Assembly: GCA_016748015.1 (NCBI GenBank)
Contig: JAAOMT010000563.1
Location: forward strand, 459,924 to 523,923
DNA length: 64,000 nt
Source: Geosiphon pyriformis
Lineage: Eukaryota; Glomeromycota; Glomeromycetes; Archaeosporales; Geosiphonaceae
Reading direction: 5' to 3'
Made by a program: the position numbers and the translations under genes. This document shows positions 21,512 through 33,709 of the stretch, piece after piece (within the stretch, counting starts at the first letter, position 1; each line of letters starts with the position of its first letter). The notes below the pieces were generated by a model. That model was not told the origin of the DNA, ran no database searches, and worked only from the letters and a program-made list of their open reading frames with translations.

Positions 21512-24500
21512 GTGACTTTGTGTGGAAATTTGCAACATGTAATGTTCATGGTATCAATGTCCCTACCAAGTAGGAGAATGTTGTTTGTTGGCATAGGGAT
21601 TCTGAGAATTTGGTTTCAATCATTATGGAAACAAAGTTGAGGTCTAGCAATAGGCCTTGAATTAGAGATAAGTTCAATGAAATTAAGGTTTTTTCATCTG
21701 GATTAGACAAAAAATTTCTTGGTGTTAGAGTCACAATTATCATGAACACTTCTCTAGCTCATCATGTTTGTAAGGTTTCTGAGGTGCTGGGTTGGCTCTT
21801 ATCAGTCAAGTTGCTATTCAAGAATAAACTTTCTGTGTCTATTTTGGGGCTTTATGCTGGGGCATCTCTGGCTGCTCGTTTTTTTCAGGCTAATGTTATC
21901 AATTCTATGATTGCTAAGGCAGTTAATGAATTCTTATTTGTTGTTTTGGGTGGCGACTTCAATGAAAATGGCTTTCGAAAGAGTGCTAGTTTCAGAAAGT
22001 GTTTAGATTTTGGTTTAGTCAATTCTTTGGGTGAAAGTTCTTTTGTCAAAATGCTCACATGGACTAACTTTTGAGGCATGGTTAAAACTATTGATTTTTT
22101 GTTCATTTCTTCGAATTTGGCTAATGCAGTAGTGGGTCCCAATGTATTTGATGTTGAAAAATTTTTTGATACTGACCATCAGACTGTGTCTGTGAGTTTG
22201 GGTGGGCTTTTGGATGCATGGTTGAACTTTCTTCGCAAGCAAGCAAATAGAGACTGATGGAAGTTTGATTTTAAGGGTGCTAATAAAACTAAATGGAAAA
22301 ATTTTGAAAATGCTATGTCAGCAAATGCTGTGATGTTTTCAGACAAGTTTGCTGTCTCTGTTAATTTCTTGGATTTAGATGCAATATAAGATGTTGTTCG
22401 TAAAATTATGGTTCTCTTGGCTAATGAGATGTTCAAAAAAAAGTGGTTTAAGAGCTTTGATGATGTTTTTACCAAAGAATCTTCGAGATATCACAAATTG
22501 GAGCTGTTAATTTCCAAAATAGTTAAAGCTTTATGTAAAAAAAGTGTTGTGAATTTTGAATCTCTTATGAAGTGCTGGGTTTATTTGGACAGTGTTGGGG
22601 CTTTGGCCATCCAAAACATTGTGAATTCTGGTGCAGGCTATAGTCAGATTCATTCTGCTCTTTGTAGTGCTAGAAAAGCTTATCACACATCCAAACTTGC
22701 TGAATCTTGTAGGGCTAAGAAAGCAACCATTAGAGCTGCTATAGATAAAAGAATGGAAAGCTTTAAGGTTCATAAGGGTTATACTATTAGGAGTGTGCTA
22801 GAGTGCTCATTTCGTAAAGTGGTACTCGACCATCTGGTTGTTGATAATGAACTTGTCTTGGAATTCAATTTGGTTAAATCTAAGGTTAATGTCATCATGG
22901 AAGATTGAACTAAAAAGCATCGAGAAGTTGATAACATCTTTAGTTATTGGTGTTGTTAATATTAACCTTTGGAGTATGTTTTTGATGAAGCTTTTTTAGG
23001 TGTTATGTGTTCTATTAAGTTTAATAAGCTGTTTGGAGTGGTTTCTTTTTTGTCTAATGGTAAAGCTGTTGGTCTCTCGTGTATATTGAATAAGTTTTGG
23101 AAACATTGTGATAAAGCTGTCCTGGATATGCTTTTAGTGTTTTTGAATTTCTGTTTGTCTAATGAGTCTGTACCTGGTTCTTAAAAAGAGGCCTGGGTCT
23201 CAATGATTACCAAACCATATGAATGGGAGGGTGTTCTTACAAATACTCAATCTATTGCTTTAATTGAGACAGCTCATAAAATTCTCTCCAAGATTCTATC
23301 AGATAGGATTTTGTTGGCATATAGCACTTTTGATATTCTTTGTGGGGACAATTTTTCTGTTTTGAAAGATATATCAACTTAGTCTCCTATTTTTGCAATT
23401 GATTTGGTTATTAAGGATGCTTTGGAGAAGAATCAAGAGCTTTGGTTGGTTTTACAAGATATGAAGAAGGCATATGATTCGGTTGGCTGGAAACATCTCA
23501 AAAAAAGTTTAGTTAGAATTAAGATGTGCAGCAAGTTTATATGTTTTTTTGGCAGTATTCATAAGGATCACACCAATTGTGTTATAACAGATTTTGGTTT
23601 AACAGGTGGCTATCGAGTACATAATGGTCTGGACTAGGAAAAAGTCTTTTCCTCTCTACTGTAGCACATATTCTATAACCCTCTATTATGTAAAATCAAA
23701 CATTAGGAGAGTATGTGTAGGTATAGGTTGAATTCTTATTTTGTTTCCAAAAATGGTCGCGCTGAATCTTGGGCTGAACTTTCTTTTTTTTTTGCTGCTA
23801 GCACTTTTGTTGATGATACAATTTGAGTTGGTAACAGTTAAAATGCCACTCAACACATTTTTGATGTTGCTAGTGAATTTTTTCGGATAAATGACATTTT
23901 TATAAATAATAACAAAACAGTGGCCATTTCCATCAATAGCAGGGTCAGCAATCCATCTCTTTCTATCAGTGGCTTGCCGATTTCTATTGCCAAAAAGGGT
24001 GAACCTTATTGGTATTTAGGTATTTTTCTTTCAACTAAGGGTTTCTCGAAGCCTAGTTTAGCTAAGGCGAATTCAGATGTTTGTTTTTTTACCAATCTGG
24101 TTCTGCAGAAGGCTGTTTCAGATAAACAGCTCTTGTATTTGGTTTCGGCAGTTTTCCATTCTATAGTTAGCTATAAAACACAGTTTAGCTTTGTTTCTGT
24201 TGGAGTGTATAACAAGTGGGTTGCTCTTATTTGCAAGGGCTTGAAGCTTAAATCTGGCTTACTGCTCAATTTTTCCAGTAATACAATTCACTATTCTTCT
24301 TTTTATAGTTTGAAATTTTTCTCCCAAGTTTAGTTTGAAAGTAAGGTTGCCTCTTTTGTTAGTTTTGCAAACTTTGGTGGTGTTGTGGGTCACTTATTTT
24401 CTTATAGGTCCTATGACTTGCAAGTTTTGTGTTGGTGCCCTGTTCATCTGTTGAGTTCTCCTGTTCGTATTCACATTAGTGCTTCTAATAATTTCTTGGC

Positions 24501-26184
24501 AGGCATAGTTCATGTTCTTCTTGACTGCAACCTATCTCTGGATGGCTCTTTGGTTACTCTTTTTCAATTCCACAGTGAAATTCTAATGTCTGCTGTTCTG
24601 GGTGAGTCAAAGTTTCTCAGGTTTCTTCTTTCTCTTTGGCAGCACAGTATTGCCTTTGTTGACCAACTTTGTGATCATCATGGTGCTATATTTAATTGGT
24701 ATACTTTCAAGTGTTGGAAGAGATTAGACTCTTGTGGCTCTGTTCCTGAATGGTTCAAGCTTTCTGTTACATTTCTCAATAGTGTGGGCTTTTTTTCTGC
24801 TCTCCTCTCATTTTTATGTGGTGTTGGCCCTTTAAACATTCTTGAATCTAGTAACTTTGTGTCTGTTTGCGATCATCTCTTGTAAACTGGTGTTAGCAGC
24901 TTGTCAGTATACATGGATGGGTTCCTTAGTGATTTGGGCACAGCCAGCTGTAGAGCTGGTGCTGCCGCATATTTTGAAGACATTGGTTTGGGTTTGGGTA
25001 TTTGTGTATCGGATTTGATGTTATTCACTTTGGCAGAGTTGCAAGCTATTGCACTGGCTTTAGAGTGTGTTTTCCCATTGAGCTCTGTTCTACTTTTTTT
25101 GGATAGTCAATCTGCTTTAGATGCTTGTAAATTGGAATTGAGTCTGGTGCATCCTGACTTTCATAATCAATGTTGAGTCAAGCATTGTTATATAGTTAAT
25201 GTTATTTGCAGTAAGAATTTGGAGATCAGCTGACATAAGATGAAGGATCACTCTGGCATCTCAGGTAATGATTGTGCTGGCAAAATTGCTGGTGCTGCGT
25301 CTCTTTCTAATTGGTGTTTTTCTTCCCGCCTGGATGATCACTTCTTAATTGCTGATGGTGGAATTGTTTCTGGCAACTCCAGACATTTTGTTCATGATAT
25401 TTATCATTCAGTTTGTCATGCATGCTGGGAGGTTGGATCTGGTTCTAAGTTTTTGGCTAGTTGTTTGCTCTCAGAGGTTAATTGGGTTTGCTTATCATTG
25501 GTGTAGTATTCTGATTCGCATATGGCTGCCAGTTTTACCAGCAAACTCTTGGCTGATGCACGCACTTATTTTATGAAAGCTTTGCACTACCAGCTGCTTG
25601 TTCAGAAGCATCTTTATAGTAGACTGTATTTTAGTGTGTTGTACTTTTATTGTGATAAGGTGGAGGTATTGGATCATGTGTTTTCTTGTAAGGTTGATGA
25701 ATCTGCTTAGCAGTGTTTATTGGAATCTCATATGAGCTCCTGGATGGCGGTTTCTGGTTTTTTTCATTTCTCTTTAGGTGTGTTGTAGCAGTTGTCATTC
25801 TGTGTTTTTGATTCTTCTGTGTCCATGGCTCTTTTTAAAGGTTTTGTTTTTGATGGCTGGTTTTGCGAAGCTGTATCTATTTTTTGTGATCCCAAGGTTA
25901 CCAGTTTGAAAGTTGTCAAATTTATGCATTCTTTTGGTCTTGCTTTTAGGACTGATATTTGGTCAGTTTGTGCTAAGTATTGTGCTTATATGAAAAAAAA
26001 TGGGTTGATTTCTCTTGATGGCTCGACTTTCATCTTAGTCTCTGGTTTGGCTTCGAGGTTTTCTGCTGGTGTGGTCAAATTGCTTGGCATTGCTGATGGT
26101 TTTGGTATTCATTTTGGCTTTTGCAAATCTAGTTTGTTCTTTTCTGGTTTAGATGATCCAGTTTCAGTTTATATAGCTGCGTAG
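21508..26184 (+). pseudogene. LINE B ORF2 (endonuclease, RT, RNase H, zinc finger), broken
   Basis: ATG at 21508 opens MSDFVWKFATCNVHGIN, the start of the EEP endonuclease; VLGGDFNENGF and VEKFFDTDHQTVSVSL carry its later catalytic region. The reverse transcriptase has LSNGKAVGLSCILNKFWKH, ELWLVLQDMKKAYDSVGW, VHNGLD-stop (TAG where C has CAA) and TFVDDTI, so the F-x-D-D box is intact here, unlike in A and C. RNase H reads VYMDGFLSDLG, LAELQAIALAL, LFLDSQSALDAC and HSGISGNDCAGKIAG with the acidic residues in place. The C-terminal zinc-finger region is LYFYCDKVEVLDHVFSC. About ten in-frame stops, mostly TGA or TAG at Trp and Gln positions, prevent translation of a full protein. It is the best-preserved catalytic copy of the three. 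Confidence 0.85.
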
Positions 26185-26296
26185 TGTTGTCTTGATTAGC
26201 TTGAATGACTGGTCATGTGTAGAAAGTGCATGATTTACACTTAGTTTAGATTATTTCTTTGATGTATAGCACTAGGTTGTGTTTGGACCTCACTCA

Positions 26297-26325
26297 TTAA
26301 ATAAATAAATAAATAAATAAAAAAT
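26297..26325 (+). repeat. (AAAT)n tail of LINE B
   Basis: Six to seven TAAA units follow the LINE B 3' end. Many LINE clades end in a short tandem repeat rather than poly(A); this fixes the element's 3' border and orientation. Confidence 0.8.
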
Positions 26326-26494
26326 TTTAAATTAAATATAAATTATATACTTTTATATATAATATAGTATATTTTTAAAGACTTTTTTCTCTCTTATATC
26401 TACAAATCCTCAAAAAGTGCTTTTTTTGATAAAGAAGTTTTTTATTTTTTCTTGTTAGTATTTCACAATTTTTTTTTCTAATAACCCATTTTTC

Positions 26495-28375
26495 GTGGAT
26501 CTGGAGGCTGCTTTTAGTAGTAACATATCTAAAAAAAGACACCAAAGAGTGCTTTTCATGGTCCTGCTGGTGGCTTCTTTTTGCAGAAGAAAAAAGTTGT
26601 GCTTGGGAATATCAAACACTCAGGTAATGAAAAAGATATCTCTCTGAACAAGTTCGAGCTTGGTAACAATGTGTTCTCTGATGTAGATAGTATGTCTGGT
26701 GACGAAAAAAGTGCTAACATGACTGGCATTAATGTTGGGTCTCTTCTGGATTCAGCTGCCAACACTCCTAAAGCCAAGCATATTAATACTGATGCCATTT
26801 TTGGTTCTCCTTTTGGATCTCCTAATTTTGTTATGGATAATGATAATGATGTCTCTTTTCCTTCTCACCTTTCAATTTCTCTAAAAAAGAAATGGATTGA
26901 CCCAAAAATTATTAAAACTCAGGTTGAGGTGTTTGCCAAAAAATCCTTTGCTCTTAATATTAATCTTAGTGCTGTGGAAAGGAAATCAGCAATGGCAAAA
27001 ACCCAGTTAATTAGAAATTTTTTTTTATTAGTCAATGGTTTTGGGGGGCCACTACCCCCTCAAAATTTGAAGGAATTATCTGATCTATCTTCACTTCCGA
27101 AAAAAGCATGAATATGGCCATATTATTGGCCAGAGAAAAAAGGATCAATGTAAACAGCGATCTTAAAAGACAAAAAATGAGGTCAGATTGGGCTGTAATA
27201 ATCAAAAAAATTCCCATGGATGCACTTAAAGATATGATTGTTGCCACAGTATCTGAATTTGGGGAAATTAAGTTGATTAAAATTCAATTAATTAGAATGT
27301 GGCAAAAGACTGTAGTGGAGTTTGCTGAATTGAACCAAGCTGATTTATTGGTCTCAAAGTGGTCATTCTTGATTGGTAAAAATTCTGTGTATGTAGCCAA
27401 AGCAGTGGAGAATTGTAAGACTTGGGCATCTAGGAATTGGTTCAAAGCACTTCTGTTTACTCTACCTGTAGGAACAACTGCTCATGATTTGGGCAATCTT
27501 TTGGAAAGGGCTGGTAGAAAAACATGCATCATAAACAGGTCCATAGAAACTGGTAATAAAATTTGCTGTGCAGTAGTCAGCTTTATATCTAATGATAATC
27601 TAGAATCTGTCTTTCACACAAAGCCTATTTTCAATGAGATAAAACTCTCTTGGGCTAGAATGGATTTGGTTCATTGTGAGAAGTGTAGGCATTTTGGACA
27701 TTCGGCTCTTGAGTGTAATACATCAGATGTAATCATGCTGCCATCATCTAAGGGATTATACAAAAGAGTGCTTCAGAGGAATTTCATTTTCAGCTTACTA
27801 AATTGTATGAAAAAAAATGTGTTCTAATATCTTGCCCTGCTGCTTTTGGTGGCAAATCTTGGGCCCAAGTGGTCTCATTCTCTAAGTTTTCTGGTAATGT
27901 TCACTTTGAATTTGGTTTTAGTCTTTCTCTTTATAAACTTTCAGGTATTGGTGGTATTTTTCCTCCTGTGTTTACAGTCTCCTCTGGCTTAAGTGATTGT
28001 TTAGTGGTCTTAGAAAAATTCTTGGAGCTTTTGGTGGATCAGATGTCTGATATTATGAAGAAGCTGAGTTTTGTGGAATTGGTGCCTCTGACATTTAAGT
28101 TGTCTGTCTCACTTTTGGTTGTTTCAGTGCCTTTGGGCTCTGTTGTGGATTCCAATATAACTCTAGATAATATGTTGATATTTTCTGTCTTTCCTCCTTT
28201 AGTTATAGCAGACACAGTTGCAGATCTTAACTTGAGTAGCTCTAAAGTTTTAACCACCAAGGTGGGTGGATTGGAATCTAAGTTGGTGGCTCTGGAAGTG
28301 TCAGTTGAGTCAGTTTTGGGGAAGTTAAATTAATTGTGTTCTGGTTTGGATTCACCAGCTCATATTATTTCTTAA
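26495..28375 (+). pseudogene. LINE C ORF1 (RRM-like and zinc knuckle), frameshifted
   Basis: The N-terminus (VDLEAAFSSNISKK) matches LINE A but shifts frame near 26530 by a one-base loss in an A run. The main frame resumes at 26581. It holds SVYVAKAVENCKTWASRNW and KKIPMDALKDMIVATVSEFG with IKIQLIRMWQKTVVEFAEL, an RRM-like fold, then CEKCRHFGHSALEC at about 27676-27717 (CX2CX4HX4C). TGA at 27081-27083 (in the IIxSIFTSE context) is shared with A and B. A second frame change near 27790-27830 leads into SCPAAFGGKSWAQVV and the C-terminal helical part. After a stop at 28331-28333, thirteen more codons lead to a TAA at 28373-28375 that overlaps the ORF2 ATG. Confidence 0.75.
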
Positions 28376-30877
28376 TGAGTGATTTGGTCTGGAAATTTGC
28401 CATGTGTAATGTTAGGAGTTTAAACAATTTAGCTAAACAGAAAGATGCTATTAGATAACATAAAGATTCTTGCAATTCAGTTTCTATTTTTACTGAAACT
28501 AAGCTTAAAGGTTGTGAGCCATGGATTAAAAATAGGTTTTTTGGTTTGAAAGTTTTTAGCTCTAGGATGAACTCTAGACATTGTAAGTCAGGGGTTGTAA
28601 TCATTTTGAATAACAATTTTGCTCATCATGTGTGTAAAATTTCAAAGATCCTTAGATGTCTTATTTCTGTTTATCTTCTTTTTGTCAACAAGGCTTCTGT
28701 TATGATTTTGGGTCTGTATGCTGGTGCTTCAGCTGGTGTAAGATTCAAGCAGGCTTTTGCTGTCAATGTTCTTATTGTATCGGCAATTAGCTCTAGCTTT
28801 TATATTCTTTTTGGTGGTAATTTTAATGAGAATGGGGCTGGGCGTAATGTGAGTTTCAAAAAATGCTCAGATTTGGGTTTACACAATATACTTTCAGCAA
28901 GTTTCATATCCAAGTTTCCTATGTGGTACAATTCCAGAGGGGTAAAGAAGACTATTGATTTCATTTTTGTGAGTAATTATCTTTTGTCAGCTGTGTTTGG
29001 TAAATGCATTGGTAGAGTTTCTGACTATTTTAATATTGATCACTTGGCTGTGTTGATTTCAGTGGGGCTGGATGGCCTTTTAGACAAGCAGTTAAATACA
29101 TTGCACAAGCTTGCAAACACAGACTATTGGAAGTTTAATTTTAAGGACTCAGATGCTGCTAAATGGAAATGTTTTGATGATTGTGCTGCTGCTGATATAT
29201 TGCTTTTGAGAGATGACTTTACTGCTGCTAAGGATCTTGGTGACTTGAATGCTATGTAGAAACTTTTGGAAAAGATGTTAACAAAGTCAGCAGACTCTAT
29301 TTTTTCTAAACATTGGTACAGTACTTTTGACTGTTCCAGAAACAAACATTCATCTAGATTCTACAAGCTTGAATTGTTAATTGTCAAGATAGTTAAGGCT
29401 CTGAGTATGGGTAATTCTCTGAGATTTGTTTGTTTTGTTAAAATTTGGTCAGTTTTGGATGATGTGGAATCCTCCAAAATTTCTGGTTTGCTTGATACAT
29501 ATAGTGGTTCTGTAGAGGTTTTTAAACAATTGTCAGTTGCTAAAAAACATTATTATAAGACTAAATATATCGAATCTAAGCTGGCTAAGAATGTTTCTAT
29601 CAACAGAGCAATTAGTAAACACATGGATGACTTTGTTTCAGGAAAGGGTAATATGATCAATAGTATTTTAGAGCACCTTTTTTGCAAGGTTGTTCTTGAT
29701 TACTTGGTATTGAATAGAGACTTAATTCTGGAACTGGTTGAAGTAAAAGCCAAAGTTGATGATATTATGGTTGATTGAACTAGGAAACACAAAGTACCTG
29801 AATCAATGCCTGATCTGTGGTCCCGTCAGTATGCTCCTTTAGACTATGTAGTTGACAATGCTTTTTCTAGAATAATGAATGAAATCAAGTTGGATGATTT
29901 ATGTGCAGTTGTAAAGAATTTGCCAGATGACAAAGCTGCTGGCCTCTTGGGTGTCTCAAATGAACTTTGAAAACATAGTGGTGATTTGGTGTTAGGTTGT
30001 CTTCTGGACTTGCTGAATTCTTGCCTCGTGTATGAAGATGTTCTAGCTTTGTGGAAATGCATCTGGATCTCTATGATTTCTAAATCATACAAATAGAAAA
30101 GATGCCTTACTAATACATGGCCAATTGCTTTAATAGAAACTGCTTATAAAATTTTGTCAAAAATTTTTTCTGACCATATATTTTTGGCTTGCAACACATT
30201 TAATGTTCTCAGAGGTGACAATTTTTCAGTCTTAAAAGGTACTTCAACTCAGTTGTCTATGTTTGTTATTGGATCAATTATAGAGGATGTCTTGAAAAAG
30301 AATAGAGAACTTTGGCTGGTATTGCAAGACATATGAAAGACTTATGACTTTGTAAGATAGTTTCATCTAAGGTCTAGTTTGAGATGCATTAAAATGTGCA
30401 ATAGATTTATTAAATTTTTTGAAAATATCCATTTGAACAGAACCAACAAGGTTATAACAGATTTTGGTCTCTCTGATAGTTATAAGGTGTTGAATGGACT
30501 TGACCAAGGTGAAGTGTTTTCTCTACTTCTTTGGAGAATTTTTTATGATCCTCTTTTGTGTGAAATCAAAAGTCAAGAACACTTGTGTGAATACAGAATT
30601 GACTCAAAATTTGTTGCTAAGTCAGACAAAGTGGAATCACAGACAGAGATAACATCTTTCTTTGCTGCTAAGGTGTTTATGAATGATACAATCTGGGTGG
30701 GCAGTAGTCAAGCTGCCACCCAACATATTTTGAATGTTGTAAGTGAGTTTTTTGCTCTCAATAATATTTCTATAAACACAGAAAAAACTGTCACCATTTC
30801 TCTCAATCAAAGAGTAAAGGACATTTCCTTGACCATTAGTGGCACACTGATTGCTGTGGCCAGAAAGAGTAAATCTT

Positions 30878-32283
30878 ATCATTATTTGGGCATTTTTTTA
30901 TCAATGGAAGGATTTTTAAAGCTGAGTTTGCTGAAAATGCATTCAGATGTGCACTTTTTTTCGAATGTGGTTTTGCACAAAGCTATATCTGATAAACAAT
31001 TCTGTTATCTAGTATTATCTATCTTGCAATCTATTATCAGCTACAGGATCCAGTTTAGTTTCATTCTTAGTGCTGTTTGCTCTAGATGAGATGCTATTAT
31101 TAGGAAAAGCTTAAAATTTAAGGCACATCTCCCTCATAATTTTCTTATAACTGTATTGTTACATTTTTCATTTTATGGCATCAAAACATTCATCCAGGTA
31201 CAGTCTGAAAGTAAATCATCTTCCATCATTAATTTTGCAAATGCTCCAGGTATTTTGGGATGATTTTTCATTTATTAGAGTTTGGATTTGCAAGTTGCCA
31301 GCTGGTTACCTGTTCATCTGTTGTGCCATCCTATCAGATTACAGGTCAGTCCTAGGGATAATTTTTTCATTCTGTGGACTGTCTTTTTTTACTCTGTTAA
31401 CAGCTTTTTGTTGCTCCATTGGAATGCCAATCTCTAAAGTTCTCAGTGACAGTATATTCTTCAGAGTGGCCTGTTCACTGATGCACTATGGAATTGCTTT
31501 TGTAGATTAACTGTTAAACAAAAAGAGTAAGTGCTTTGACTGGAAATGCTTTAAGCGTTAGAAGTGGTTGGATCTATGTGGCTCTGTTCTGGTCTGGTTT
31601 GACTCGGCTATTCACTTTTTGGGTGCTCGTTTGCTAGCTGCTAATGTCAAGCCATATATGTCTGTTGTTTGTCTAGTGTATTCTGTTGTTGCCAGTGCAA
31701 TCAGTGAGACTTAAACTATTCTTTTGAATTCTGGTCTCGTTTGATATGTATATAGATAGTTTTGTAAAACAATTTGGCTCTTGTTTTGTCATAGCCGGTG
31801 CTGCTGCATTCTTCTCAAAGTTTGGTCTTAGTGTTGGTATGAGAGTTTAGGGAGTTATGTCATCTACTTTAGTAGAACTTAAGGTCATTGCTCTCACACT
31901 TGCCTGTCTCTCTTCAGGTAGCAGTGTTTTTATTCACTTTGATAGCCAGGCTGCTCTTTCTGCTTGTTTAGACAAATTGCTTTTGGCTCATCCTAATTTT
32001 AGAAAGAATCTATGAATGAAGTGTAGGCAAATAGTCAACTTTATTAGAAGGAAGTCACTTGCTATGGCATGGCTCAAAGTCAAAGACTATTCTGGCATCC
32101 TGGGAAATGAGCATGCTAATGAGATTGTCTCAGATGCCTGCTGATGTGATGTCTTATTTTCTACTTATGTCAATGAGTTTTTTTTAAAATTGAGTGATCT
32201 GGTGCTATTTTGTAATGTTAGACACTATATTAGAGACTTTTTTTGAACATTATATCAAACAAATTGGGAAAATAAGTTTAGTT
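30878..32283 (+). repeat. First copy of a 1406-bp duplication flanking the gap
   Basis: The sequence from ATCATTATTTGGGCATTTTT to GGAAAATAAGTTTAGTT is repeated, as far as I can compare by eye without a single difference, at 32304-33709. Both copies cover the same part of LINE C ORF2 (end of RT to the RNase H tail). Confidence 0.9.
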
Positions 32284-32303
32284 NNNNNNNNNNNNNNNNN
32301 NNN
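32284..32303. other. 20-N assembly gap
   Basis: Exactly twenty N separate the two identical 1406-bp copies, so it is a scaffold join and not a biological sequence. The true sequence most likely has one copy and no gap. Confidence 0.99.
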
Positions 32304-33709
32304 ATCATTATTTGGGCATTTTTTTATCAATGGAAGGATTTTTAAAGCTGAGTTTGCTGAAAATGCATTCAGATGTGCACTTTTTTTCGAATGTGGTTTT
32401 GCACAAAGCTATATCTGATAAACAATTCTGTTATCTAGTATTATCTATCTTGCAATCTATTATCAGCTACAGGATCCAGTTTAGTTTCATTCTTAGTGCT
32501 GTTTGCTCTAGATGAGATGCTATTATTAGGAAAAGCTTAAAATTTAAGGCACATCTCCCTCATAATTTTCTTATAACTGTATTGTTACATTTTTCATTTT
32601 ATGGCATCAAAACATTCATCCAGGTACAGTCTGAAAGTAAATCATCTTCCATCATTAATTTTGCAAATGCTCCAGGTATTTTGGGATGATTTTTCATTTA
32701 TTAGAGTTTGGATTTGCAAGTTGCCAGCTGGTTACCTGTTCATCTGTTGTGCCATCCTATCAGATTACAGGTCAGTCCTAGGGATAATTTTTTCATTCTG
32801 TGGACTGTCTTTTTTTACTCTGTTAACAGCTTTTTGTTGCTCCATTGGAATGCCAATCTCTAAAGTTCTCAGTGACAGTATATTCTTCAGAGTGGCCTGT
32901 TCACTGATGCACTATGGAATTGCTTTTGTAGATTAACTGTTAAACAAAAAGAGTAAGTGCTTTGACTGGAAATGCTTTAAGCGTTAGAAGTGGTTGGATC
33001 TATGTGGCTCTGTTCTGGTCTGGTTTGACTCGGCTATTCACTTTTTGGGTGCTCGTTTGCTAGCTGCTAATGTCAAGCCATATATGTCTGTTGTTTGTCT
33101 AGTGTATTCTGTTGTTGCCAGTGCAATCAGTGAGACTTAAACTATTCTTTTGAATTCTGGTCTCGTTTGATATGTATATAGATAGTTTTGTAAAACAATT
33201 TGGCTCTTGTTTTGTCATAGCCGGTGCTGCTGCATTCTTCTCAAAGTTTGGTCTTAGTGTTGGTATGAGAGTTTAGGGAGTTATGTCATCTACTTTAGTA
33301 GAACTTAAGGTCATTGCTCTCACACTTGCCTGTCTCTCTTCAGGTAGCAGTGTTTTTATTCACTTTGATAGCCAGGCTGCTCTTTCTGCTTGTTTAGACA
33401 AATTGCTTTTGGCTCATCCTAATTTTAGAAAGAATCTATGAATGAAGTGTAGGCAAATAGTCAACTTTATTAGAAGGAAGTCACTTGCTATGGCATGGCT
33501 CAAAGTCAAAGACTATTCTGGCATCCTGGGAAATGAGCATGCTAATGAGATTGTCTCAGATGCCTGCTGATGTGATGTCTTATTTTCTACTTATGTCAAT
33601 GAGTTTTTTTTAAAATTGAGTGATCTGGTGCTATTTTGTAATGTTAGACACTATATTAGAGACTTTTTTTGAACATTATATCAAACAAATTGGGAAAATA
33701 AGTTTAGTT
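32304..33709 (+). repeat. Second copy of the 1406-bp duplication
   Basis: It matches 30878-32283 over its whole length, including the nonsense codons, and then continues into unique LINE C sequence (CCAAAATTAGCAATACTTG). The first copy lacks this continuation and stops at the N run, as expected when two contigs with overlapping ends were scaffolded without merging. Confidence 0.9.

Larger units (their letters stand above)
19706..26316 (+). mobile_element. LINE B, 3' part (rest of ORF1, ORF2, 3' end)
   Basis: This is the larger right piece of LINE B. Coding starts directly at the LTR end (CCT AAT GTC ATG GTT...). ORF1 ends at 21511 and ORF2 runs 21508-26184. The 3' untranslated region (TGGTCATGTGTAGAAAGTGC) resembles that of LINE A (GATCACGTGTAGAAAAGAC) and ends in an (AAAT)n tail at 26297-26325. 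Nonsense codons are frequent. LINE C begins only about 50 bases past the tail, so B and C stand head to tail. Confidence 0.85.

Noticed and set aside
30878-33709. Genuine tandem duplication within LINE C
   Set aside because: The copies appear identical and are separated by exactly 20 N; a contig-overlap artefact is far more likely.
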